A stretch of 64,000 nucleotides of DNA from Lindgomyces ingoldianus (lineage: Eukaryota; Ascomycota; Dothideomycetes; Pleosporales; Lindgomycetaceae), in assembly GCF_010093535.1 (NCBI RefSeq), contig NW_022985170.1, positions 1,593,278-1,657,277 of the forward strand, in the 5' to 3' direction. Both the position numbers and the translations under genes were made by a program. This document shows, in pieces, positions 11,259 to 20,571 of this stretch (position 1 is its first letter; the number at the start of each line of letters is the position of its first letter). Below the pieces are notes generated by a model. That model did not search any database. It was not told where the DNA came from and saw nothing but the letters and a program-made list of their open reading frames with translations.

Positions 11259-12570
11259 CTATGCGTTCATAGGCTTCCGTCCCACCATCAGGTACATTGG
11301 GGTGAACAACTTCTCGCGACCACCTGCCACAAGGCAATCTGCTGCAACAGCCAGACTGTCTGCGGTCTTTTGAGTTCCCTTGGGCGCCACGCCGATTAGT
11401 TCCAAGGCACCGACGAACTTGTGTACGAGAGCACGACCAATCTTAGTCATGCGAATGACGGTAGGAATGTCGTAGATGCTGCCGATATTCCTCAGGTCAC
11501 CAGCAAGCGGCCAATACCACGGCATGGGATCATCCCTCTCAGCCAGATCCTCGTGGTGAATCATTTCGAAGCCGGCGGCCTTCATGGCGGCAAGGGCCAC
11601 CTCGACCTTCTCCATATTGGAAATACCATCGCCCTGCTCGATTCCAAGCCGGATTTCTCTGTGATGAGGGTTCTCGTTGTCATAGCTGTCGGTCATGAGC
11701 CACTCATAAACACCAAAGACACCACCAGGCTTGAGAACACGGAAAATTTGACTGTAAATTCCCTCAAGCGAAGGTGCGTGAACGGTTGCTTCGATAGCAT
11801 AGACAGCGTCGAAGGAGTTGTCAGGGAAGGACATTTGCTAGTGAAAAAACTCGAGTTAGCGTTTGTTTGCTTCCTACAGGGGAATTCCACATACCATGAA
11901 ATCTCCCTTAGTGAACTTCAATTTATGTGATAGGCCCTCTTTCTGTGCGTATCGTGTGGCACGCTCAATTTGGTAGTCGTTGTTGTTCAATCCAATAACA
12001 TTGGCACCCGAGAACTTGACCATTTCTCGTGCAGGTCCCCCAACACCACATCCGACGTCCAGGACGCGCATGTCGTCCCGGAGACCCATCATGTGCGCAA
12101 GATAATGCTCATGACGGGCAATTGCTTGGTAGAAAGGTTCACCATAAGCAAAACGGCAGAAGTGGAAGCTCTGGCCCCAGCCATACTCGTATAGATCGGT
12201 AGCAAGATTGTAGTAACTACGCAAAGGGGGAAATGTTAGGAACCATTAAGACATAGTGGAGCGAGAGGAGCGCGTACTGCCTCGTTAAAGTTGCATATTC
12301 GTCTCGACGAGCCTAGTAATGGTCAATTGCGGCCCAACGAACAGTGGCATTACAATGGTCGCATACCTTCCGAGTTTCCTCAGTTTCCTCTCCAGCAGCT
12401 TTGTTATCCCAGTGCTTAAAATACTCATCCACAGCAGCCTGCTGGGCAGCCCTGTCCTTCCTCAGCATGGCGGCCATGCCTCCTTGGGCCTGAGATGATT
12501 TGCCATGCATGGCCCTGTTGAAGGCTGCATCGCGGGCGTGGTCTTCTTGCTCAAGTGCGATTGGTGACAT
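11259..12570 (-). CDS. ERG6: sterol 24-C-methyltransferase
   Basis: Four exons on the minus strand: 12367-12570, 12278-12312 (only 35 nt), 11895-12216, 11259-11837 (1140 nt, 379 residues; yeast Erg6 is 383). The enzyme transfers a methyl group from S-adenosylmethionine to C-24 of zymosterol or lanosterol in the ergosterol pathway, at the ER or lipid droplets. Residues 89-99 are [11 protein letters not shown], the sterol-binding region I specific to this family. Residues 131-141 are [11 protein letters not shown], the SAM-binding motif [11 protein letters not shown] and the C-terminal sterol methyltransferase domain ([35 protein letters not shown]) follow. The start MSPIALEQ was chosen because the upstream in-frame extension is unconserved. 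The promoter is shared with divergent SLT11. Confidence 0.96.
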
Positions 12571-13053
12571 TTGGGAAACTTTGTGACCACGTTCAGGGTA
12601 AAGTATGTAGAGACACGCAAACTTGAAAGGAGAGAGGGGGAAGAAAGAGGTCAATTGAGGAGAAAGGGAGGGAATTAATAGGAAGCGAAAGTAGCGGTCG
12701 AGGAAATATGGCCAAAGACTGGAGGTGCTAGGATGGACCCCTATCAACTTAATCGTACCAACGGCCTTGTCATTGGCCATGGATCGTACCTGGACGCTTG
12801 CCATTGGCCCTGTTTTCCTAGTGGCAAATCCGCGTCTGAGCTCGGTCTGCAGTTTATCCGCCACCCGAGACGCTCGCACGTGATAGGAAAAGGAAACATG
12901 GATGATGTGTGAATGCCAAATTGAGAATCCAACTTTGCCGCTTCGATCTTACCTTTGCCCATAAGAGCCCCCGCCTCCACACCTACCTCCGTATCTCTCC
13001 GTCCAATAAACAACCTATCTACGCAGCCTACGACTGACACTTCCACCGCAACT
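12571..13053. promoter_or_regulatory. divergent promoter region of ERG6 and SLT11
   Basis: 483 bases separate the two start codons, which point away from each other, so regulatory elements for both must lie here or in the leaders. No specific factor site is claimed. The long minus frame running through it upstream of the ERG6 start is an open extension that I do not consider coding. Confidence 0.6.
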
Positions 13054-14199
13054 ATGCCGCCCCAAATCAAACAAGATCTGAACAGGTCCGGCTGGGAAAC
13101 TACCGACTTCCCCTCGGTCTGCGAACGATGTCTGCCAGACAATCCCTATGTGCAGATGTTGAAGGAGGACTACGGAGCGGAGTGCAAGATCTGCACGCGA
13201 CCATTCACGGTGTTTCGCTGGAAGGCTGATCGCACAGCACGACAAAAGAAGACCAGCATCTGCCTGACATGCGCGCGCTTAAAGAATTGTTGTCAGTCCT
13301 GCATGCTCGACCTCTCCTTTGGTTTACCCATCGTTATCCGAGATGCGGCTCTGAAGATGGTGGCCCCTGGTCCAAAGAGCGATATCAATCGCCAATACTA
13401 TGCACAAGAGCACGAGAGGGAGATTGAGGAAGGCAGAGGCGCAGTGGAGGCAGCGTACGAGAATACGGATGAAAAGGCGCGGGACCTTTTGAAGCGACTG
13501 GCAAACAGCGAACCCTACTACAAGAAGCAGCGGAGGTTAGAGGCTGCTGAGGGCGAAGAGAGACAGAAGGCTCTTCCAACACCTGAAGGAGCTTGTAGTG
13601 CTGATGCAGGAGGGCGTGCTCCCGGCCCTATCAGGACTAGAGATTCCCGAGGTGCCTTCAGCGGACGGGGTGGTCCTCGGCCAGGACGTGGGGGTCGTCT
13701 CCCTCTCGCACAAGCGCCTCCGAATCCGCAGGACTGGCACCCTCCACGCGATCCGGATATAACATCGCTCTTCCTCACCGGTGTAGAAGACGATCTTCCC
13801 GAGAATGAACTCCGCACCCACTTTAAGCAATATGGGCAGTTACGGTCCGTCGTCTGTTCCCACCGAGCACATGCTGCGTTTATAAACTACGTCAAGAGGA
13901 AGGATGCCGAGACCGCAGCAGAAGCATTGCAAGGTAAGGTAGTAATCAAGGGCTGCCCACTCCGCGTCACTTGGGGAAAGCCGAAACAATTGGACACCCT
14001 AGATCAGAATGAGAGGATGCAATATGCACAAGAAGGTAGAGCAGCTGTTGGTTCTGTTCGGCGCGCTATTGAAGCCGGTTCCGCTTCAAGAGCTTCCATT
14101 GAAGCCGCTCCGGCGAATGACCTGGATAGCCTTGCGGCGATTGCGCCGCCTCCAGGTGTGGATGACGAAGTTCGATATGCCAGTCTCGCCGGCAATTGA
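13054..14199 (+). CDS. SLT11: pre-mRNA-splicing factor SLT11/ECM2 (Cwf5/RBM22 family)
   Basis: A single-exon 381-residue frame from MPPQIKQDLN; the in-frame Met 33 codons upstream adds only a low-complexity tail. The family (yeast Ecm2/Slt11, fission yeast Cwf5, human RBM22) sits in the catalytic spliceosome and supports U2/U6 helix formation and the active-site RNA. Cys pairs occur at 23/26, 44/47, 70/73 and 79-80/83 in the conserved N-terminal zinc-binding domain (SVCERC, CKIC, CLTC, NCCQSC). A central charged helix (about 125-190) and an Arg/Gly-rich linker (about 205-225) follow, then an RRM at about 236-309 (LFLTGVEDDLPENEL; AAFINYVKRKDAE). I do not see the CCCH finger that RBM22 carries before its RRM. 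The 3' end converges on MZM1, 91 bases away. Confidence 0.93.
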   Translation: MPPQIKQDLNRSGWETTDFPSVCERCLPDNPYVQMLKEDYGAECKICTRPFTVFRWKADRTARQKKTSICLTCARLKNCCQSCMLDLSFGLPIVIRDAALKMVAPGPKSDINRQYYAQEHEREIEEGRGAVEAAYENTDEKARDLLKRLANSEPYYKKQRRLEAAEGEERQKALPTPEGACSADAGGRAPGPIRTRDSRGAFSGRGGPRPGRGGRLPLAQAPPNPQDWHPPRDPDITSLFLTGVEDDLPENELRTHFKQYGQLRSVVCSHRAHAAFINYVKRKDAETAAEALQGKVVIKGCPLRVTWGKPKQLDTLDQNERMQYAQEGRAAVGSVRRAIEAGSASRASIEAAPANDLDSLAAIAPPPGVDDEVRYASLAGN

Positions 14200-14290
14200 G
14201 CGAATATCATGGGTAGATATATGGCGTACCGGGCGGGCATTGGCGCAACTGCATTCATGGGTATCACGATTCCATTCAGCACTGTCAAAG

Positions 14291-14740
14291 TCAAGATGAA
14301 CAGCATTTGGTTCCTGCCAATGTATTCCCCTTCCCTTTCTTGATATCCTCATTGTCTCCTCGCTCGATGTACTCATGTATCCGTAGCTCTGGGGGAGGCC
14401 ATTAGTAAATGCAAACAACCTAGAGCCTCCGCGCTTAATTACTTACTGTATCTGCTTGTGTCGTTGTCCACAGCTTGTCCTTGAACTACGTTCTCCATGA
14501 GAATCTTAGCAACCTCCTCAGCATGTGTGATTTGCTTTGATAGCTCCTCGCTGCCCTCTGGCAGTCCGCGATTGTCCTCGAAGGTTTTGCGAGCCTGAGT
14601 GCGGGCAGCGAGAAATGTGCCGACATCTCCTAGAGAGGCTGTGAGCTTCCGATTTACCTTCGGAACCGAATTTATTACGACACACCTTGGAATGCGATGC
14701 GCGTCGACCGCAGTAAATGCCTGTAAGCTGCGAGCGCCAT
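14291..14740 (-). CDS. MZM1: mitochondrial zinc maintenance protein, complex III assembly factor
   Basis: Three exons on the minus strand: 14686-14740 (55 nt), 14447-14629 (183 nt), 14291-14388 (98 nt), 336 nt in all, 111 residues. Splice sites are GTGTGT...TCTAG and GTAAGT...CCCAG, and phases close exactly onto a TGA stop. The exons are too short to show up as long open frames. Mzm1 (LYRM7 in animals) is an LYR-motif protein of the mitochondrial matrix. It stabilises the Rieske iron-sulfur protein before Bcs1 inserts it into complex III, and its loss perturbs mitochondrial zinc. Evidence: ALAAYRHLLRSTRIAFQGD at the N-terminus (the AYR version of the LYR motif), then FLAARTQARKTFEDNR, EVAKILMENVVQG and a C-terminal IHEYIERGDNEDIKKG with a Cys-Cys tail. 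The length fits the family. It diverges from LNP1, with 255 bases between starts. Confidence 0.93.
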
Positions 14741-14995
14741 TTCCTGGGACCTTGAGTGTCGTATGAATTATCGCAGCTATAACCAGAGGAAGGTGGTAAC
14801 TATGGCCAGTGGAAAGAAAGAAGTTTCGTTGACAGGGATGCTGCGGCTTCCCTGGAACGTGCTGATCACCTGCCGCGAGCTCTCACCGACGTCACGGAAC
14901 AAACGCCTTCACTCCACCACCACAAATTATGCTGCACACTCTGTAAAAGACAACGCCAAAAGCCCCGGAGAGCCGACTCTCTGACCCCCGGCGTT
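14741..14995. promoter_or_regulatory. divergent promoter region of MZM1 and LNP1
   Basis: 255 bases lie between two start codons pointing apart. A 73-codon + frame from 14,763 covers much of it but shows no protein character. Both leaders and both core promoters must be packed into this interval. Confidence 0.6.
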
Positions 14996-16304
14996 ATGGT
15001 ATATTTTTGGCCTTGGAAGGTAAGGGTCCTCATAATCTGCTTAGGCTGAGGCCACGCGTCTGCTAATGAAAAACGTGGTAGTCGAGCGAGGACGCTGCCT
15101 CTTTCGAGAAGACACTTTCCACCCTAACCACCAAGATATCTAAGACTGCTGCGAGAAATGACGTGTTGCGACTCAGGTCACGGCGTGTCCGTGTTATGTG
15201 GACTCTCTACGCTGGATTTGCCTACATTCTCGCTGCACTGCTCTTAGTTTTCGTGACAGGATGGCGGGGTTGGGGCGTGGTTGAGGTATCGATCATATCT
15301 GGTGGACCTGTGGTGTAGGTTCATACCTCAGCAAAAGACTACCTTCGATAAATCCGTTAATGCTGCCTAGGATATACATCGTCCGCACCGCCATGACTAC
15401 ATACTACGACTACCGCATATCAAACACACAATCCTACCTCGAAACCCTCCATAAAGAACGAGAGGCCACAATAGAGAGGCTGAAGGCTGCCACCAAGTAC
15501 AATTCGACCCAACAACTACTCGAGAAGTACGGGGCCTCCCCGAAGGCGAGGGAATCCCCCTCCCCGGCAGCACGAAGGAAGTCGCAAGGCCTTCAGAAAT
15601 TCCCCCAGCCACAAGGGCCTCGTACTGGCATTACTCCACCCCCAACAGCAAACATCCCCCGACCTGGAAATCTTTCACCCCCAGGAAACCAGCGTCCGTC
15701 TACCCCTCAGAGACCTGCCACGGCCGGTGCTTCCCCACAAACTCCCTGGCCGGGCCAAGCTCTACTCCCACAGGAAGTTCCAAGCGCAGAATTCGCACCA
15801 AATGCATTTACCTCAGCAGAATTAACACGGCAATACTCATCGTCAACGGCAGCAACGTTCACCCAAACACATTGGTACGACAGAATTCTAGACGCCCTTC
15901 TCGGAGAAGATGAAGCACAGCCTAAAAACCGACTTGCCTTGATCTGTAGCGAATGCCGGCTCGTCAATGGCCAAGCACCACCCGGAACCCGAACGCTTGA
16001 AGATCTAGGTCGATGGCGATGTTGCGGGTGTGGAGCCTGGAATGGCAACGACAAGGTCCAGGAAAACATTGTAGCAGGCTTAGTTCAAAATTGGGAAGCG
16101 GAACGGAATACTAGAGAGAAAGAGCAGGGCGGAAGCACGGAAGGGGGAATTGATTCGGACAACAGGGAGACTGAAGATGATGGTGGGCTTGTGGTTGGCA
16201 CTGACGAGGGATCTGGTGTCGATATCGCAGAGGAGTCGATTGAAGAGAGTGAGCCACCAGCAAGGTCTACGAGGAGTAAGGCCAAAGGCAAGGGGAGGAA
16301 GTAA
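14996..16304 (+). CDS. LNP1: Lunapark, ER three-way-junction stabilising protein
   Basis: Three exons: 14996-15019 (24 nt, eight codons MVYFWPWK), 15082-15314, 15371-16304 (1191 nt, 396 residues). Introns are GTAAGG...GGTAG with a TGCTAATGA branch, and GTAGGT...CCTAG; phases close exactly. Lunapark stabilises new three-way junctions of the tubular ER, counterbalancing the Sey1/atlastin fusogen. Two close membrane segments lie at about 46-66 and 72-90, forming the expected hairpin. A Glu/Lys/Arg-rich coiled coil runs about 100-135, then a Pro/Ser-rich linker. The signature zinc ribbon has Cys277-x2-Cys280 and Cys302 or 303 with Cys305, and contains ALICSECRLVNGQAPP. The tail is acidic and ends in a basic cluster (SKAKGKGRK). 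The first exon rests on conserved FWPW and on splice phase. Confidence 0.94.
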
Positions 16305-17515
16305 AGTGTATTATTAGTGTGGTGATATGTCCCTAAAAACGATACCACAACCTTCTAACTGATAGTAATTCAAACAGTGTATTATTTAGTGTCTACACCT
16401 TTACTTTATCTCCTTTTGGTTAGGCATGCGAATTAATGAGTATTGTTATCGAAATCAAAGAAGTACCCAGCAAGTATCTGACATCTCTAGTTGTGCTCCC
16501 AATAGGTTGTTAGCCCATTTCAGGGATATAAAGGGTCTGTTTGCAAAAATCTTTCATTTCTATTACATATCACCACAATCCCACTTACTGGCATACAACA
16601 GAAAGTCAACCGCCCAATGCCCTGTTGTTACCCAGAACACAAATGGCCAAAGCTATTCATGCCTCCCCCATCTCAGGTCATGAATCTTACTACAGTTTTC
16701 TGCTAACCCCACAGCAGGAAACTCCCGGATCAAAACTCCTGTAGAGGAGATGATGCTAGGGTTTTAGAAGACATAGCCGGAGACCTATAGTGCGGGGAGA
16801 CACCAGATCAGGGCGAAAACTAATGCTCAACAAATGGCCGGAGAGAGGAGTCCTGGCGGGATGGGGAAGATGGACGCAATCCATCTTCATAAACCGATTT
16901 CTCTAGTCCATCTGGTATTTAAGGGGTATGATACTACAATTAAACATTACGAAAAGATAGTTATTAAGTATAATTAAGCTATAATTCTTCTGAATTATGC
17001 TGGTAGGTTACTGCAGGCTTAGGGCTCTCTCTATGTTTAAGTTATTGTTATCTAGGAACTTAGGCTAGCTGCCTTCGCTAGGAGCTTGCTGTAACAGCAC
17101 AGGCAAGACAACGGGTCTGAATACGGTATGAATCCACTTAGAGGCATATGGGAGTGCGTGGGGACTCAGAAACCCGGGAATGCTATTAATACCTATAGGC
17201 CTTGTACAAAGGATATTAGAAAACTACTAAGCTAGCTACAGGGGATAGGTGCAACTAATTAGGGGAATAGGGGTACAGCAGGGGCTAGGGCAGGGTTAGA
17301 GCAGATATAAGGACCCTTTAGATATTAGTGTTACAATCTTTACTTCGGAGAAATGGTGTCCGGAGTACACAGGGCCTGGAGGATGAGTAAGGTTTTGGGG
17401 AGGGGAGGAACTTAGACTGTCTGCAGGTGTACGGTCCGCTAAGCTGTAGTTATTAGTAAGGAGGGGTAGGCTAACTATAGTTTACCCTTTAACAGCAGTA
17501 TAAAGTACTTAGGTT
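16305..17515. other. transition from gene block to transposon island
   Basis: The first ~600 bases are the LNP1 3' flank with no supported gene. From about 16,920 the text becomes TA-rich and CpA-poor. The stretch 16,920-17,515 is mildly RIP-like and probably repeat-derived, but I could not match it to any other family in the window or find its ends. The last five bases before the first LTR (AGGTT, 17,511-17,515) would be half of a target duplication whose partner lies outside the window. Confidence 0.45.
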
Positions 17516-18117
17516 TGTTACGGTCTATGGTTGGACCGACGTAACTCCACCCGAAGTACTCCACAATCTAGCTAGATTGGGGCAGAGCTCGTTTACGGAC
17601 CAACCGGAAGACGTGGAGGCAGCGCAGCTGCCTAGGATTACAGAAGAATGCATTGTCTAGTAGGAAAAAAGGCTAAGGAATAAAACAAGTCTAAGTAAGT
17701 TAGACAAGTTTGCTGTATAGTAAGCTTATCTAAACTTAAATAACTTGTTCTTAGCACTATTAGATATGTATATAATTCTAACCTTAAACAACTTTTAAGA
17801 GGTGTGTTTAATGTTTAGTTTATTTTTTATATAAACTAAGTAGCATTTTAGCTTTCTAAAGAGCTGTAACACTATCTATATATCTTATAACATATATACC
17901 TCTAATTCTGTCTAATAGGACTGTTTAACCTAGCTACTATACTGCTGCTATATACTGCTGCTATAGAGACAAACTATAATCTAGTTACTATAGTCTACTT
18001 TATTAGCCTATTAGCTATTACGTAGGACTGTACACCCTACTGTTAGCTCCTAGCCTCTGTTCTATTACTATAGGAATAACATTAACTTAAGTGCTTTTTA
18101 AAGCAAGAATTATAACA
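17516..18117 (+). repeat. Gypsy A LTR, first of a tandem pair
   Basis: About 602 bp from TGTTACGGTC to TATAACA, homologous over its full length to the LTRs of the minus-strand copy. It is followed by 13 bases of the element's own leader (18,118-18,130), then by a second LTR. Its first ~150 bases keep CpG and CpA sites (ACCGACGTAACTCC, GACGTGGAGGCAGCGCAG), whereas the middle is TA-rich. Confidence 0.85.
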
Positions 18118-18130
18118 TTAAACACTATAC

Positions 18131-18718
18131 TGTTACAGTCTATAGTTAGACCGACGTAACTCCACCTAAAGTACTCTACAATCTAGCTAGGTTGGGGCAG
18201 GGCTTGTTTGCGGACTAATTAGAAGATGAGAAAGCAGCACAGCTGCCTGCAGTTATAGAGGAATGTACTGTCTAATAGGAGGGCAGGCTGCAAGTCTAAC
18301 AAGTCTAACAAGCTAAGCAAGTTTGCTGTACTATAAACTTAGTAAACTTATCTAACTTATTCTTAGCACTATAAGACATGTATATAGTTTCTACCTTAAA
18401 TAACCTTTAAAAAGTGTGTTTAATGTTTAGTTTATTTTTTTACATAGACTAAGTAGCATTCTAGCTTTCTAAAGAGCTGTAATACTATTTATATATCTTA
18501 CACTATATATACCTCTAATTCTGTCTAACAGGACTGTTTAACCTAGCTACTATACTGCTGCTATAGGGACAAACTATAATCTAGTTACTCTACCCTACTC
18601 TATTAGCCTAATAGCTATTATGTAGGACTGTACACTTTGCTGTTAGCCCCTACACTCTGCTTTACCTTACTAGGAATAATATTAACCTAAGTGCTTTTAT
18701 AAAGTAAGAATTATAACA
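18131..18718 (+). repeat. Gypsy A LTR, second of the tandem pair
   Basis: 588 bp from TGTTACAGTC to TATAACA, followed by leader TTAAACACTA. It is more heavily RIP-mutated at its start than the first LTR, as expected for an interior position. Confidence 0.85.
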
Positions 18719-18728
18719 TTAAACACTA

Positions 18729-20569
18729 ACGTACCTAACGGGCTGGCCGGCCACTTTTGCTAAGCCCCTACTAAAACTACCCTATTCTGGCGCAAAACAG
18801 CCCACTTTAGCCCTATATAGAGTAATACAACACAAGATATTATTTAGAGTCTACTTCTACTACTTTCTTACACATATGTAAGTTATACCTAGTCTAATTA
18901 CACTACTTATATTGCCTTTAACTTAGCTTACCTTTTTTAGCGCACACCTATGTCTTTAGCTTCTTTCTATTACTACGCGCTTTAAACTCCTTTAAAGTAG
19001 TTAGACAAGCTTTATCCTTAACTATTAAGGTCTTTTCTGCCTAAATTTACTTTTTTTTATGTAATTTATGTTGCATAGCAGCCTTATTTACTACTTAAAG
19101 CTTTATAATCTCTTTTTACACTAACACTAGCTTATGTGTAATAATTACTACCCCTTTTAAAACTTTTTTAAAGGCCTTTACTATAGACATTAGTAAGCTA
19201 TTTATATACTTCTAAATTTTTACTTTTATAAGCATTAATTACAACCTAAATTTAAAAGTATTACTTAAGGTTTATAACTACTAAAGCTTATTATTAATAA
19301 GTAGTAGTAGTAATAAAGTATGTAACTAGATATTAAAGGCTATTTTAACTTATTCTAGGTTAAATAGAACTAAACTAGCGCCTTAAAACCTTTTTTAAAT
19401 ATTACTAAAAGTAATTACTGCATTATAGGCGCGTATAAAGCATAGTAAAAACTTAAGTTTTATAATATAAGTAATCTAGTTATGTATAAGATCTTTAGCT
19501 TAGCACTTATACACTTTTTTTAAAAAAGTAAAACAACCTACATTAAAAATCTATAAAAGGTGTAATAAGTATAAAGGCATATAAATAGTAATAATCTTAT
19601 TTTTCTTATAGTACTACTAAAAATTAAGTAAGTTATAGCTTTTATAGCTATTAATAATAAAAAGCTAATAAGCGCTTATAACTTTTTTTTATATACTTAT
19701 TAAAGTGCTTTAACTACTGCAGCCTAAGCTTATTTATTATCTAGCTATTTTTAGAAACTGTAATAACTTAGTTTTAAAGCAGATTTTTTTTATACTAGGT
19801 AAAAAAGTAATAGTAGCCCTTAAAAATAATAAAAAGTAAAATAGCTTACTTTATTATATTAATGCCCTAGATAACTATTATCTACTTTTTATTACTTTAC
19901 TATATTACTTTTAGCTATTTTTATCTCTTTAAAGCTATAATAACTACTTTAGTTAATATTTAGCCTATTATAAAGCCTAACTTATTAAAGTTATACATAT
20001 CTTTATTCTAAATACTGTACTTAGCTTTTATATTAGCTACTAGGTAAAACTAGCTTTAAATAACCTCTAGATTTTTATAAAGTGCTTTTTTATAATTATA
20101 CTTATAATTAAACTTTATTATAAACTTAAGGCAGTGCTTAACTTATATACTAGGCTAGTTTAAGCTAACCTAGCCTAGATTACACTCTGCGCGTAAGGAA
20201 TTAGCTATATTAGCTATAGCTATAAGCTTAAAAGAAAATCTATATATAATAAGCTTAAGTATATACTTAACAACTACTTTTTTTAAGCTTAGTTAGATTC
20301 TTTAATTTAGGCTAGTATTCTACTTTTAAAGGCTGTCTAGCGCGTTAATTACTTAGTGTTATATAAGAGATATTATAAATAGCTGCAGCGTGTTGTAAAA
20401 AGAGTTTTAAGTCTTATTTAAAAGCCTAAAAAGTAAGCTATATCTAACATTCTTTAGAAAATTTAATCTAGTGTTGTTGTTAAGGCATTATGTAGATAGG
20501 TAGAGTGTGGTAGGGGCTTAGCAAAAGTGGCTAGCTAACCTGTGTGGCCGGCTAACCTGTTAGGTACGT
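18729..20569 (-). mobile_element. Fot1/pogo-like transposon, subfamily 2, in Gypsy A
   Basis: 1841 bp with terminal inverted repeats starting ACGTACCTAAC, flanked by TA on both sides (18,727-18,728 and 20,570-20,571). The transposase frame runs on the minus strand and is destroyed by RIP. Orientation was set by aligning the ends to the + copy at 45,107. The 5' end (right side here) has two copies of a GGTTRGCYRGCCAC-like subterminal unit; the 3' end has one. Fot1/pogo elements are cut-and-paste transposons of about 1.9 kb that target TA. Confidence 0.85.
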
Positions 20570-20571
20570 TA

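Noticed and set aside
12571..12879. N-terminal extension of ERG6 (103 extra codons)
   Set aside because: The open frame continues upstream of MSPIALEQ, but the sequence is unlike any sterol methyltransferase and lies in the shared promoter. The total length matches the family without it.
19260..19330. Repeated TAGTAGTAG/TAATAA stretches as microsatellites
   Set aside because: They are part of the Fot1-like transposase region and recur at the same place in all copies (for example near 22,365 and 24,575); not independent simple repeats.
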